From Leclercia adecarboxylata (GTDB lineage Bacteria > Pseudomonadota > Gammaproteobacteria > Enterobacterales > Enterobacteriaceae): a DNA stretch of 64,000 nucleotides. The notes under the pieces are model-generated. The model did no database searches and had not been told where the DNA came from. It worked only from the letters and a program-made list of their open reading frames with translations. Every line of letters starts with the position of its first letter. Position 1 is the stretch's first letter. The stretch is from contig LR590464.1 in NCBI GenBank assembly GCA_901472455.1, positions 3,286,001 to 3,350,000 on the forward strand, in the 5' to 3' direction. Both the position numbers and the translations under genes were made by a program. Positions 38,744 to 48,940 of this stretch are shown here, piece by piece.

Positions 38744-40227
38744 ATGGATACAATGTCAGATTTAAACCCGATTTTGTCGTCGTCGGCGCAAAAGCATCGA
38801 AGCCTATCAACAGGCCATCGAGCAGAGCACCCAGGCGGTTTATGCAGTGGCTGAAACAGCCGGAAATGTACCAGGGTAAAACGGTCGCCGAGCTGCGCGA
38901 ACGTATCAACCTGGATTTCAGCCCGGAAGGGTTGGGTAACGAGACCGCCATCGAGCGTGCCGTTGAATATTTCCTGAAGGACAGCCTGGCGGTGCACCAT
39001 CCGCAGTGTGTGGCGCACCTCCACTGCCCAAGCCTGGTGGTAAGCCAGGCGGCGGAAGTGATGATCAACGCCACTAACCAGAGCATGGACTCCTGGGATC
39101 AAAGCCCGTCTGCGACCATTATCGAGATAAAACTGGATCGAGTGGCTGCGTACCCGTCTGGGGTACCAGCCAGGCGACGCCGGTGTCTTCACCAGCGGCG
39201 GCACCCAGAGGCAACATGATGGGTCTGATGCTGGCGCGCGATGCTTTCTTTTGCGCGTCAGGGCCACTCCGTCCAGCAGGATGGTCTGATGGGCGATCTG
39301 CGTAAGATCCGGGTGCTGTGCTCCGACAGCGCGCACTTCTCTGTGCAGAAGAATATGGCGCTGATGGGCCCTCGGCTATCAGTCCGTTATCCAGGTTGAA
39401 AACTGACGAATGTTCGCGCATGGATCTGACCGATCTGGCTGCGAAAATCGCGCAGTGCAATGCCAACGGTGAACAGATTCTGGCGATCGTTGCCACCGCA
39501 GGAACCACCGACGCGGGCGCTATTGATCCGCTGCGGGCGATTGCGGAACTGGCGGCGAAGCAGAATATCTGGGGTTCACGTGGATGCGGCCTGGGGCGGC
39601 GCACTGCTGATGTCTGAAAAGTATCGCGATTACCTCGACGGTATCGAGCTGGTGGATTCCGTTACCCTGGACTTCCACAAGCAGTTCTTCCAGACCATCA
39701 GCTGCGGCGCATTCCTGCTGAAAGAAGCGCGTCACTATGAGCTGATGCGCTATCAGGCGGCTTACCTGAACTCTGAGTTTGACGAAGAGGCTGGCGTACC
39801 TAACCTGGTATCCAAATCGCTGCAGACCACCCGTCGCTTTGACGCGCTGAAGCTGTGGATGAGCCTGGAAGCGCTGGGCCAGAAGAAATACGCGGAGATC
39901 ATCGACCACGGTGTGACCATGGCGCAGCAGGTTGCCGCGTATGTCACCGAACAGCCACTGCTGGAACTGGTGATGCCACCACAGCTGGCGAGCGTGCTGT
40001 TCCGCTTCCGCCCTGAACTGAACCTGGACGATGCGGCCATCGCGCTGCTCAACCAGAGAATCGGTGATGCGCTGCTGGAATCTGGCCGTGCCAACGTCGG
40101 TGTGACTGAGCATAACGGTGTCACCTGCCTGAAGCTGACCCTGCTGAACCCAATCGTGACCCTGGAGGATGTTAAAGTCCTGCTGTCACTGGTCGAACGC
40201 ACGGCGCACGAGCTGCTGGCGAAGTAA
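38744..40227 (+). CDS. ddc: Ddc, L-2,4-diaminobutyrate decarboxylase (frameshifted)
   Basis: PLP-dependent group II decarboxylase making 1,3-diaminopropane from the Dat product. Repaired length about 490 residues. The start is ATG 38744 after CGGAGA; a second ATG at 38753 is possible. Motifs: [27 protein letters not shown], the substrate-side [13 protein letters not shown] and the PLP lysine in [15 protein letters not shown]. About eight indels between 38780 and 39580 break the first half; the second half is clean. The dat-ddc pair is known from Enterobacter, Acinetobacter and Vibrio; the norspermidine genes found with it in vibrios are not here. A bidirectional terminator follows. Confidence 0.93.
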
Positions 40228-40234
40228 GTTATTC

Positions 40235-40263
40235 AAACCCGGCAGCGCTCTGCCGCCGGGTTT
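40235..40263. terminator. Bidirectional terminator between ddc and wzc
   Basis: Nine-base stem AAACCCGGC/GCCGGGTTT with an 11-base loop. Flanking T and A make it usable by both convergent operons. Confidence 0.8.
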
Positions 40264-40277
40264 ATTCCCCTTCCCCT

Positions 40278-42482
40278 TTAACAGGTTTTTTTCTCTTTAT
40301 TCTCGTTTTGCGCAGAGGCGTAACCGTAGGCGTCATAGGCTGTGCTGTAATAGCTGACGGACGATTTCACCACGTCATTCAGAATCGCGCCTTTAATTTT
40401 GACGCCCATCTGCTGTAAACGCCCGTAGCTGACCTGGATCTCCTTCACGGTCGTTATGTTGTTACGCGCCACCAGCAACGTAGAAGCAGCAACACTCCCC
40501 ACCACTGCCGCATCCGTCACCGCCAGAATGGGTGGGGTATCGACGATGACCATGTCGTAACGCTCGCTTGCCCATGCCATGAATTCACGAAAACGTCCGT
40601 GCATTAACAGCTCCGACGGATTTGGCGGATATTGTCCACAGGTCACCACATCGAAGTTGCCGCTGGTATAGGTTTGCACGGCATCATCAAAGGCCACTTT
40701 GCCTGACAGCACATTCGATAACCCTTTCTCATTACTGAGCGCGAAAATCTTGTGCACGTAACCTTTGCGCATATCCGCATCGATAAACAGCACCCGTTGA
40801 TCTATCTGTGCGACCAATGCCGCCAGCGAGGTACTGACCAGCGTTTTACCGCAATCCTGGCTCGGCCCACTAAACATCAGGATGTTGTTTTCCGCATCCA
40901 TCATCGCAAAATGCAGGCTGGTGCGTAATCCACGTACGGCTTCAACAAAAATGTCCATCGGCCTGACCACCGGCAAAAAAGGCACTCTCGTGGTTTTATG
41001 CCGGATGTAATAGCGTAAGAAAGACTTACCGCCCAAGGAGGTTTTGTTGCTTAGCCATTCGGAATGCCGGCAAGGTGGCATAGACGTTTATCCCCTCGCT
41101 TTCGAGCTGCTCCGGGCTGGTAATGCCGCGATTCAGGGCCGCTCTTGCCAGCACCAGTCCCGTAGAGATAAAAAATCCTGTCAGGGGTGAGTAACAGAAT
41201 TATCATCGACTTACGCGGTTTTATTGGAGGCCGGTTGCGTCACCGCCGGGTCAATAATTCGCACGTTGCCAATGGCGCTCGACTGGGAGATATTAAGCTC
41301 CTGCTGGCGAGTAAGCAGCTGGAGATAAACTGCACGACCGGTGTCCACATCGAGACTAAGGCGGAGTACTTCCTGCTGTGTCGTCGGCATCGCACTGACG
41401 CGATCGTTCAGACGTTTCCGTTCCTTCTCTAACGTCTGACGCTTTTCCCTCAAGGCCCGGTAGGTCGGGTGATCTTTCTTATAGAGCTGCGACACTTCCG
41501 CCTCCCGGAAGGTCAACTCATTCAACTGATTATCAACGTTGACGATCTGCTCCCGCACCGCTTTGGCTTCCAGCGATAAATCCACCGAATCGCGTTGTTT
41601 ACGATAGGTGTTGAGCCGTTCTTCGGCCTGCTCCAGTTCGCTGCGCACCAGCGGCATTTGCCGTTGTAAAAAGGCCAGACTTTGCGAATCCTGCGCTGCC
41701 TGCCGGGCAATGTTTTGTTGCAGGTAGCTCTGGGTAATGTGGTTCAGCGTTCTGGCAATCAGCACCGGATCGGCACCTGTCAGGCTCAATGTGAGGATGC
41801 CACTCTCTTTACTCTGTTCCGTCACGTTAAGCTGTTGGCTCAGGGCATTGATTGCCTCAAGCTGCGTAGCCTGCTTCACCCGGAAACGTGTTCCGGCAGG
41901 CGCTGACAACTCACGGACCTTAATGGTCATCCCCGCGTGTTGTACCAGCTTACCGACCGTACCCTCAATGCTATTCCCGGCCCCTTCCAGCAGATACTTT
42001 CCATTGTTTAGAGCAGTAATGGTGAGTGACATCGCTTTCCCCTGCGCGGGAGGCAGCGTCAGTGTATCGAGTCTCAGGATAGCGGGCTGCTGGCCGGTGA
42101 GCCTTGCCCAACCCTCGCCAATCAGGGGAAAGCGGATGGGCGTAATTTGATCGTATAAGCGCAACGCTCGCACGGTTCCGCCGAGGATCATGCGGGAGCG
42201 CAACAACTGAAGTTCGGCGGATGAATCCGGCGAATAAGCAGGTGAGAGTTGGTCTAACGATTTAAGCAGGCTGTTTTGTTGCTTCTCTTCTATTTGTACC
42301 ATCGCGTCTGCGATATATACCGGCGATGCAAAAAGCGCGTATACCAAGCCACACAACGCAAAAAGCAGCGTACAACTAAAAATACACACGCGATGATCGA
42401 TTAACTCTCCGAGAAGACGCGTCAGATCCAGCTCATGATTATCTGCAACATAACCCTGCGCATTTACGGTTTTCGACGACAT
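40278..42482 (-). CDS. wzc: Wzc/Etk-type bacterial tyrosine kinase, polysaccharide co-polymerase (frameshifted)
   Basis: Inner-membrane BY-kinase that controls capsule or exopolysaccharide chain length and export together with Wza. N-terminal Wzz domain with TM1 near residues 28-50 (FSCTLLFALCGLVYALF), a periplasmic coiled-coil (RSELEQAEERLNTYRKQRD), TM2 around residues 420-445 (broken by several indels near 41050-41215), then the kinase: Walker A SGPSQDCGKT, A' VLFIDADMRKG, Walker B DMVIVDTPPIL, and a C-terminal tyrosine cluster (SYYSTAYDAYGY, five Tyr). Repaired length about 720, the family norm. The ATG at 42482 has AAGGGA upstream. I cannot tell whether it is closer to Wzc or Etk; wzc is used for the position in a wza-wzb-wzc set. 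Confidence 0.88.
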
Positions 42483-42930
42483 GTACGTAATCCCTTTCCT
42501 GTAAGTCGGGTTGGTCCATTCCTGGCTTGCTTCGCCAAGCAGGCGAAAAACATAGTCAAACGCTTCAATGCTTTTACCGTACGGATCGGGAATTTCCTGG
42601 ACCCTTAGCCACTGGCCGAACAGCAAGGCTTTACCCCGCACCTCCGGCGCCATGAGCGAGATCCGGTTAATCTGTCCCTGGCTCCATGGCGAGGATCAAA
42701 TCGTATTCCCGCATCATTGCCGCCGTCAGTGGGCGTGCAACGTGATCGGCCAACGACAGGCCATGCATGGCCGCAATTTGCCGGGCACGGCGATCTGCCG
42801 GATGTCCCGCCAGGCCGCACGTACCTGCAGAAGCGATGGACAATGCAGGCAAATGTTGTTGTAGGAGCCGTTCCCCAAGCGGGGAGCGGCAAATGTTTCC
42901 TGTACACACCACCAGAATCGATTGGATCAT
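42483..42930 (-). CDS. wzb: Wzb/Etp-type low-molecular-weight protein tyrosine phosphatase (one frameshift, end uncertain)
   Basis: Cytoplasmic phosphatase that removes phosphate from the Wzc tyrosine cluster. The P-loop VVCTGNICRSP (Cys9 and Arg15) is intact and the general-acid Asp pair is in IPDPYGKS near residue 120. An indel near 42682, directly after ILAMEPG, breaks the frame. In the continuing frame the protein runs MAPEVRGKALLFGQWL... to LGEASQEWTNPTYRKG without meeting a stop before the wzc ATG, so the true end is not visible. Either another indel hides the stop, or the two proteins are joined. Its start overlaps the wza stop by one base (TAATG). Confidence 0.85.
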
Positions 42931-44070
42931 TATTCAGGCCACGATCTGATAAAACGCACGGTTTCCGTCAGGTCATGCACGCCATTGATGGTAGGCACCA
43001 ACTGCGACAGAACCCGGTTCCAGCGTGAGACCGGTGCCGTGGTCACGTAGACGATATCGTAGGCTGGAGCTGAAATTCTGTGCCGAGCACCATGGCTGAC
43101 GCGTCGCGGGCATTCAGCTGCCAGATGCGCGCAATTTTTGCCGTCCGGGCTTTTCCCGGTGGTGGAGCGGATCACGAAGATGCCGGTAGCATCAGCCTTC
43201 TCCTGATTCAGACCACCGGCGTTGGCTAAGGCTTCTGCCAGCGTCATACCGCTGCGATCCATCTTGAGGGTGCTCTGTTTAACGACCTCGCCCATGACAA
43301 AGACTTTCAGGGCGTCATTGCGTGGGATAAACAGGATATCGCCCGGCCAGAGCAGGCGGTTTTGCGTCAGGTCGCCATGCTGCATCAGGGCATACAGCGA
43401 GATCGGCGTATCTTTGCCCTCGTGGGTGAGCACCACGTTGCGCCAGTCAGCATTAGCCGACAGCCCCCCTGCCGCATTGATAGCATCCATAATGGTCAAT
43501 GGAATATTGGTAATGGGCTGTTGCCCAGATTTTGACCACTTCGCCAGTGATATAGGCTTTTTGCGAACGGAACGCCGCGATACTGACATCGACCTGCGGG
43601 CTTTCAATCACCCTGTCGAGACGGGCGGTGATCTCATTGCGCACCTGGGCAATGGTTTTACCCGCAACGTTGAGTTGACCAACGTAGGGATAAAAGATTG
43701 TGCCATCGGCACCGACCCAGTTACCGGTGTCGCTGGCGCTGCGATACTGCCCGGCCGGGGTGGTGAGTTCGGGATGATCCCAGACGGTGATCATCAGCAC
43801 GTCCCCGGGGCCAATCCGGTATTCCCAGTTCTTTAACTGCTCATCCAGAGTAGGATTTGCCTGAGATTTCTCACCATTTCCCCGCAGTTGTTCAATGACG
43901 GAGGGCGTTAATGGCCAGACATCCACTTTTTTGTTTAAATCAAGCGAATCGTCGGCAACAGCAACGTTATTTTTTTCTGAAGTATTTATATGTTGACCGG
44001 GTGTAATTGTGCAGCCTGCTAATAAAAGGGCGGCAAACAATCCTGCACCGGCGCGAAATGTTGTTGTCAT
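42930..44070 (-). CDS. wza: Wza-type outer-membrane polysaccharide export lipoprotein (frameshifted)
   Basis: Octameric outer-membrane channel for capsule or exopolysaccharide. The start is ATG 44070 ([20 protein letters not shown]), a lipoprotein signal with lipobox LLAG|C at residue 20; Thr follows the cysteine, consistent with outer-membrane sorting. Then the PES domain ([20 protein letters not shown] and [22 protein letters not shown]), the SLBB domains ([20 protein letters not shown]) and the C-terminal amphipathic helix region ([20 protein letters not shown]). Indels near 43525, 43140 and 43070 need repair; length about 379 residues, as Wza. First gene of the minus-strand trio. The leader contains a terminator-like hairpin. 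Confidence 0.9.
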
Positions 44071-44568
44071 TAATAAATGGCACTCTATTATTGTCGATAA
44101 AAACTCCATTAGCTCCCCTATAGCTCTCGTTAAAATCGCCACATAAGTATAATTAAAACATCAATTATAATCAGAGAGTTACAAGGAGTGTTGAAATAGA
44201 AAACAACAACCCGGATACATGCGGCCAGGTTGTTTTTTCGGATAAATAAAAGCCAGAGTTTTTTTTCAGTTAATTAAAACACATCATAAGCATCCCGCAA
44301 TGAACATAACATACTCATGTAATAACTATTAAGTCTCCGGGTGTTCATTTCGGATTTCATCAACGAAATAATAGAATTAATTAATCACTAAATAATAAAG
44401 CATTCACAATATCGATAATTAAAAAGCGCCATGTCTACCGTCAGGATGTGTTGATTTGTTACATTTTTTACACACCCAGCCAGCCGGCAAAACATAAAAT
44501 AGACTATCTGTTGCTCGGTCACGAAACAGCAGACCAAGAGTAATGGCCACAGTTAATCTGGAGAAAAA
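44071..44568. promoter_or_regulatory. AT-rich divergent region, wza / rcnB, with leader hairpin
   Basis: 498 bases, far more AT-rich than the neighbours. It contains the hairpin at 44205-44240 (AACAACCcGG/CCaGGTTGTT, one mismatch, 10-base loop), a terminator-like structure lying 135 bases before wza. On the plus strand it is followed by six T. I see no JUMPstart/ops element (GGCGGTAGC) that would signal RfaH control. The rcnB promoter lies at the right end. No small gene was recognised. Confidence 0.5.
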
Positions 44569-44901
44569 ATGACTAAAGGTAAAATTCTACTTCTGGGCGT
44601 ATTGATGTCACTGGCGAGCGCGGCGTTTGCTGCCCCGCAAGCCGCAGCGGCACCCTCTGGCATCCAGGCCTATGAGGAACAGGAGTTTGTAGCCGATTTT
44701 ACGAAATTCAAGATTGGTGATTTCGCCCCGGCGCAGTATCTGACACCTGAGTACACCATCAAGCAGTACAAACTGCGCAACCTGCCTGAACCGCAAGCTG
44801 GCACACACTGGACCTACATGGGTGAAAACTATGTGCTGGTGGGGGATACCGACGGTAAGATCTACAAAGCGTATAACGGCGATATCTTCTATCACCGTTA
44901 A
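44569..44901 (+). CDS. rcnB: RcnB, periplasmic nickel/cobalt homeostasis protein
   Basis: Small periplasmic protein that tunes Ni and Co efflux by RcnA in E. coli. Intact, 110 residues (E. coli 112). Sec signal peptide MTKGKILLLGVLMSLASAAFA with cleavage before APQ. The mature protein carries the family core FVADFTKFKIGDFAP, LRNLPEPQAGTHWTYMG and the conserved tail YVLVGDTDGKIYKAYNGDIF. E. coli rcnB follows rcnA with rcnR divergent; neither rcnA nor rcnR is in this window, so the gene stands alone. A strong terminator follows. Confidence 0.93.
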   Translation: MTKGKILLLGVLMSLASAAFAAPQAAAAPSGIQAYEEQEFVADFTKFKIGDFAPAQYLTPEYTIKQYKLRNLPEPQAGTHWTYMGENYVLVGDTDGKIYKAYNGDIFYHR

Positions 44902-44933
44902 ATAATGCTTTTGCCGGGTGGCAAGATAAAAGC

Positions 44934-44962
44934 AAAACGGTCACCCTCAGGTGACCGTTTTT
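44934..44962. terminator. Terminator between rcnB and mrp
   Basis: Stem AAAACGGTCACC/GGTGACCGTTTT with a four-base loop and extra T. Works for rcnB and possibly for the convergent mrp. Confidence 0.85.
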
Positions 44963-45028
44963 GTCTTTGCGCCCTTCCCGGAAGAGAGAGGGTCAGGACA
45001 GGCGCATCAGGCAGCCCCGGTAAAACAA

Positions 45029-46138
45029 CTACACCGCACGGAAGGCGATGTCGGCCGGGATCACTTCCCCCTGCCAGTAGAGCTGGGCCGCGACGCGATC
45101 CGCCAGCTGGCGATACATCTCAGTAAACTCACTGTCAGGACGGTTAACCACGGTTGGCTTCCCGCTGTCGAGATCCTCACGCAGCGTAATGTGCAGCGGC
45201 ATCTGGCCCAGCAATTGGGTGTGATACTGCACCGCCAGCTTCTCTGCCCCGCCTGCGCCAAAGATCGCCTCATGATGGCCGCAGTTGCTGCAGATGTGCA
45301 TGCTCATATTTTCGACCACACCCAGCACCGGCACTTCAACCTTCTCGAACATCACAATGCCTTTTTTGGCGTCGATCAGCGCGATATCCTGTGGTGTGGT
45401 CACCACTACCGCCCCGGTAACCGGGATGTTCTGCGCCAGCGTTAGCTGAATGTCACCGGTGCCCGGCGGCATATCAAGCACCAGATAATCGAGATCCGGC
45501 CACAGAGTCTCCTGCAACATCTGCATCAGCGCTTTGCTGGCCATCGGCCCGCGCCACACCATGGCGTTGTCGTCGGTGACCAGATAACCAATCGAGTTAG
45601 TCGCCAGACCATAGGCCATGATCGGCGCCATATGGGTGCCATCCGGCGAGGTCGGACGCTGGTTTTCCGCGCCCAGCATGTTGGGGATCGACGGGCCGTA
45701 GATGTCGGCATCCAGGATACCCACTTTCGCCCCTTCGGCGGCCAGCGCCAGCGCCAGGTTCACGGCGGTGGAGGATTTCCCCACCCCACCCTTGCCGGAG
45801 CTGATGGCGATAATGTTCTTCACGCCGTTAATGCCCGGATGGTTTTTTACCCGCTTGAGGGTGGCGATATTATGGGTCAATTTCCAGTCAATTGCTTTCG
45901 CCCCGGTGATCCGCAGCAACTCAGCGCTGGTTTGCTCTTTCAGCGTCTCAAACGCGTGCGTCCAGACGAACGGCATCTGCAGCTCAACATGCAGGGTATC
46001 ATCCAGCCACGCCACGTGATGCAACGCCTTGAGCGCGGTGAGATTGTGCTTCAGGGTGGGGTGCTGAAAGTTAGCCAGCGTCCCGGCGACCATTGCGCGC
46101 AAGGCTTCCGGTGATTTGGCCTGGGATTGAGAACTCAT
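45029..46138 (-). CDS. mrp: Mrp (ApbC), iron-sulfur cluster carrier ATPase
   Basis: Cytoplasmic P-loop ATPase that holds and transfers [4Fe-4S] clusters. Intact, 369 residues, the same as E. coli. An N-terminal DUF59-type domain (about 1-90) precedes the deviant Walker [16 protein letters not shown]. Then come [16 protein letters not shown], the Walker B-like [11 protein letters not shown] and the cluster-binding CSNCG (CxxC) in [10 protein letters not shown]. It is divergent from metG, with 136 bases between starts, the same arrangement as in E. coli. Confidence 0.97.
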   Translation of the reverse strand: MSSQSQAKSPEALRAMVAGTLANFQHPTLKHNLTALKALHHVAWLDDTLHVELQMPFVWTHAFETLKEQTSAELLRITGAKAIDWKLTHNIATLKRVKNHPGINGVKNIIAISSGKGGVGKSSTAVNLALALAAEGAKVGILDADIYGPSIPNMLGAENQRPTSPDGTHMAPIMAYGLATNSIGYLVTDDNAMVWRGPMASKALMQMLQETLWPDLDYLVLDMPPGTGDIQLTLAQNIPVTGAVVVTTPQDIALIDAKKGIVMFEKVEVPVLGVVENMSMHICSNCGHHEAIFGAGGAEKLAVQYHTQLLGQMPLHITLREDLDSGKPTVVNRPDSEFTEMYRQLADRVAAQLYWQGEVIPADIAFRAV

Positions 46139-46274
46139 CCCGACTCCTTTTGTTATTGTGGATAAGAGCTTTGTTGAACAAGTTTACCTGAAAGGCCGTG
46201 GTTTGTGCTTACTTAATAATGCCCCTTTTGGTACTATCAAAACCCTTTTCACTACCAAAGAAGTAATGTCCACT

Positions 46275-48308
46275 ATGACTCAAGTCGCGAAAAAAATTCT
46301 GGTGACGTGCGCTCTGCCGTACGCTAACGGCTCAATCCACCTCGGCCACATGCTGGAGCATATCCAGGCTGATGTCTGGGTCCGTTACCAACGAATGCGC
46401 GGCCATCAGGTTAACTTCATCTGTGCAGACGATGCACACGGCACGCCGATCATGCTGAAAGCACAGCAGCTCGGGATCAGCCCGGAACAGATGATTACTG
46501 AAATGAGTCAGGAGCATCAGACGGATTTTGCTGGCTTCGACATCAGCTACGACAACTATCACTCCACGCACAGCGACGAGAACCGTGAGCTGTCGGAGCT
46601 GATCTACACCCGTCTGAAAGAGAACGGTTTTATTAAAAACCGCACCATTTCTCAGCTCTACGATCCGGAAAAAGGCATGTTCCTGCCGGACCGTTTTGTG
46701 AAAGGCACCTGCCCGAAATGTAAATCCCCGGATCAGTATGGCGATAACTGCGAAGTGTGCGGTGCAACCTACAGCCCGACCGAACTGATTGAACCGAAAT
46801 CCGTGGTATCCGGTGCCACGCCGGTGATGCGTGATTCCGAACACTTCTTCTTCGACCTGCCATCCTTCAGCGAAATGCTGCAGGCATGGACCCGCAGCGG
46901 CGCGCTGCAGGAGCAGGTGGCGAACAAAATGCAGGAGTGGTTTGAGTCCGGCCTGCAGCAGTGGGATATCTCCCGCGATGCGCCGTATTTCGGCTTCGAA
47001 ATCCCGAACGCACCGGGCAAATACTTCTACGTTTGGCTGGATGCGCCAATCGGCTACATGGGTTCCTTCAAGAACCTGTGCGATAAGCGCGGCGACACCA
47101 CCAGCTTCGAGGAGTACTGGAAAAAAGATTCCGACGCCGAGCTGTACCACTTCATCGGCAAGGACATTGTTTACTTCCACAGCCTGTTCTGGCCAGCGAT
47201 GCTGGAAGGCAGCGGCTTCCGCAAGCCGACCAACCTGTTCGTTCATGGCTATGTCACGGTGAATGGCGCGAAGATGTCTAAATCGCGCGGGACCTTCATT
47301 AAGGCCAGCACCTGGTTGAACCATTTTGACGCCGACAGCCTGCGCTACTACTACGCGGCGAAGCTCTCTTCCCGTATCGACGATATCGACCTGAACCTGG
47401 AAGATTTCGTTCAGCGCGTGAACGCCGACATCGTTAACAAGGTGGTCAACCTGGCCTCCCGTAACGCCGGTTTCATTGCCAAACGTTTTGACGGCGTGAT
47501 GGCGGCTGAACTGGCGGATCCGGCGCTCTACAAAACCTTCACCGACGCGGCTACCGTGATTGGCGAAGCCTGGGAAAGCCGCGAGTTCGGTAAAGCAGTG
47601 CGTGAGATCATGGCCCTGGCCGATCTGGCTAACCGCTACGTTGACGAGCAGGCTCCGTGGGTAGTGGCAAAACAGGAAGGCCGCGATGCCGACCTGCAGG
47701 CAATCTGCTCTATGGGTATCAACCTGTTCCGCGTGCTGATGTCCTATCTGAAGCCTGTGCTGCCGCAGCTGGCCGCGCGTACCGAAGCGTTCCTGAACAC
47801 CGAACTGAGCTGGGACAGCATTAACCAGCCGCTGCTCGGCCACAAGCTGAACGCGTTCAAAGCGCTGTACAACCGTATCGAGATGAAACAGGTTGAAGCC
47901 CTGGTTGAAGCGTCGAAAGAAGAGGTGAAAGCCGCAGCCGCGTCGGTTACCGGCCCGCTGGCAGACGATCCGATTCAGGAGACCATTACGTTCGATGATT
48001 CGCCAAAGTTGATCTGCGCGTGGCGCTGATTGAAAACGCGGAATTTGTTGAAGGCTCCGACAAACTGCTGCGCCTGACCCTGGATCTGGGTGGCGAGAAG
48101 CGCAACGTCTTCTCCGGTATTCCGTTCTGCTTATCCTGACCCGCAGGCGCTGATTGGTCGCCATACGGTGATGGTGGCGAACCTTGCCCCGCGCAAAATG
48201 CGCTTCGGCATCTCAGAAGGGATGGTGATGGCCGCAGGCCCTGGCGGGAAGGATATCTTCCTGTTAAGCCCGGATAGCGGTGCGCTGCCTGGTCATCAGG
48301 TGAAATAA
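46275..48308 (+). CDS. metG: MetG, methionyl-tRNA synthetase (two frameshifts near the end)
   Basis: Essential enzyme charging tRNA-Met. Class I motifs: HLGH at the HIGH position ([10 protein letters not shown]) and KMSKS in [10 protein letters not shown]. Zinc-binding cysteines are [18 protein letters not shown], and the C-terminal EMAP-like tRNA-binding and dimerisation domain is present. I choose ATG 46275 ([14 protein letters not shown]), the E. coli start; an in-frame ATG lies three codons upstream. A missing T near 47999 and an extra C near 48119 break the last domain; repaired length 677, as in E. coli. Since the gene is essential, these must be sequence errors, the best evidence for how to read the other indels. 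Confidence 0.97.
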
Positions 48309-48310
48309 CA

Positions 48311-48342
48311 AAAAAGCCGGAGATAATCTCCGGCTTTTTTTT
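48311..48342 (+). terminator. Rho-independent terminator of metG
   Basis: Stem AAAAAGCCGGAG/CTCCGGCTTTTT with a five-base loop and a T run. Confidence 0.92.
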
Positions 48343-48398
48343 ATACCTTTTACTACCCGCTGCTCTCCCCTCCCTGTGGAAGAGGATCGGGCGAGACG

Positions 48399-48894
48399 TC
48401 AAGCCGCACCCCTGGCAGTCATCACGGTTTCGGGTGGTGCACCCGATGGCGTCAGCCCACGCAGGAAATTACGCAGAAACTGGTCTCCGCACTCGCGGTA
48501 ATTTTTATGATCCGGCGCGCGCATCATGGCGGTGATCTCCGGCATCGACACGGCGATATTTCTGCTCGGTCATGATCGCCAGAATATCGTCGGTCTTCAG
48601 CGAAAAAGCGATACGCAGCTTTTTCAGCACCGTGTTGTTGTTCACCCGACGCTCGAGCGCCAGCTCAGGCGCAGACTCATCTTTGCCGCGCTTGTCATAA
48701 ATAAGACCGTTCAGGAAACCTGACAGGATGATGTCCGGGCAGCGAACAAAACCCTCTTCATCCTCTTTGGTCATCCAGGTGTCGAATCCGGCAGAGGTGG
48801 ATTCCATATCGGCAAGCGCAAGAATGCGCACCATGTCGTTATTATTGGCTTTCAGGGTGTAGCGCAGGCTACGAAGAATATCATTACTGAGCAT
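48399..48894 (-). CDS. yehS: YehS, DUF1456 protein (one frameshift)
   Basis: Small cytoplasmic protein of unknown function made of two DUF1456 repeats. First repeat MLSNDILRSLRYTLKANNND through KEDEEGFVRCPDIILSGFLNGLIYDKRG; second repeat RVNNNTVLKKLRIAFSLKTDDI onward. One extra C near 48558 ends the frame early; repaired, it continues MPEITAMMRAPDHKNYRECG and FLRNFLRGL to TGA 48399, about 164 residues (E. coli 156). It is third in the btsS-btsR-yehS order, 46 bases after btsR, as in E. coli yehUTS. Confidence 0.92.
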
Positions 48895-48940
48895 AGAGCC
48901 TTCGAGTGTCGATGATGCAATGGCGCGCAGTGTAGCAGTT

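Noticed and set aside
46332-48164. 610-residue open frame on the minus strand inside metG
   Set aside because: It lies antisense to a clearly conserved essential gene; the translation has no recognisable domain and arises from GC-rich codon bias.
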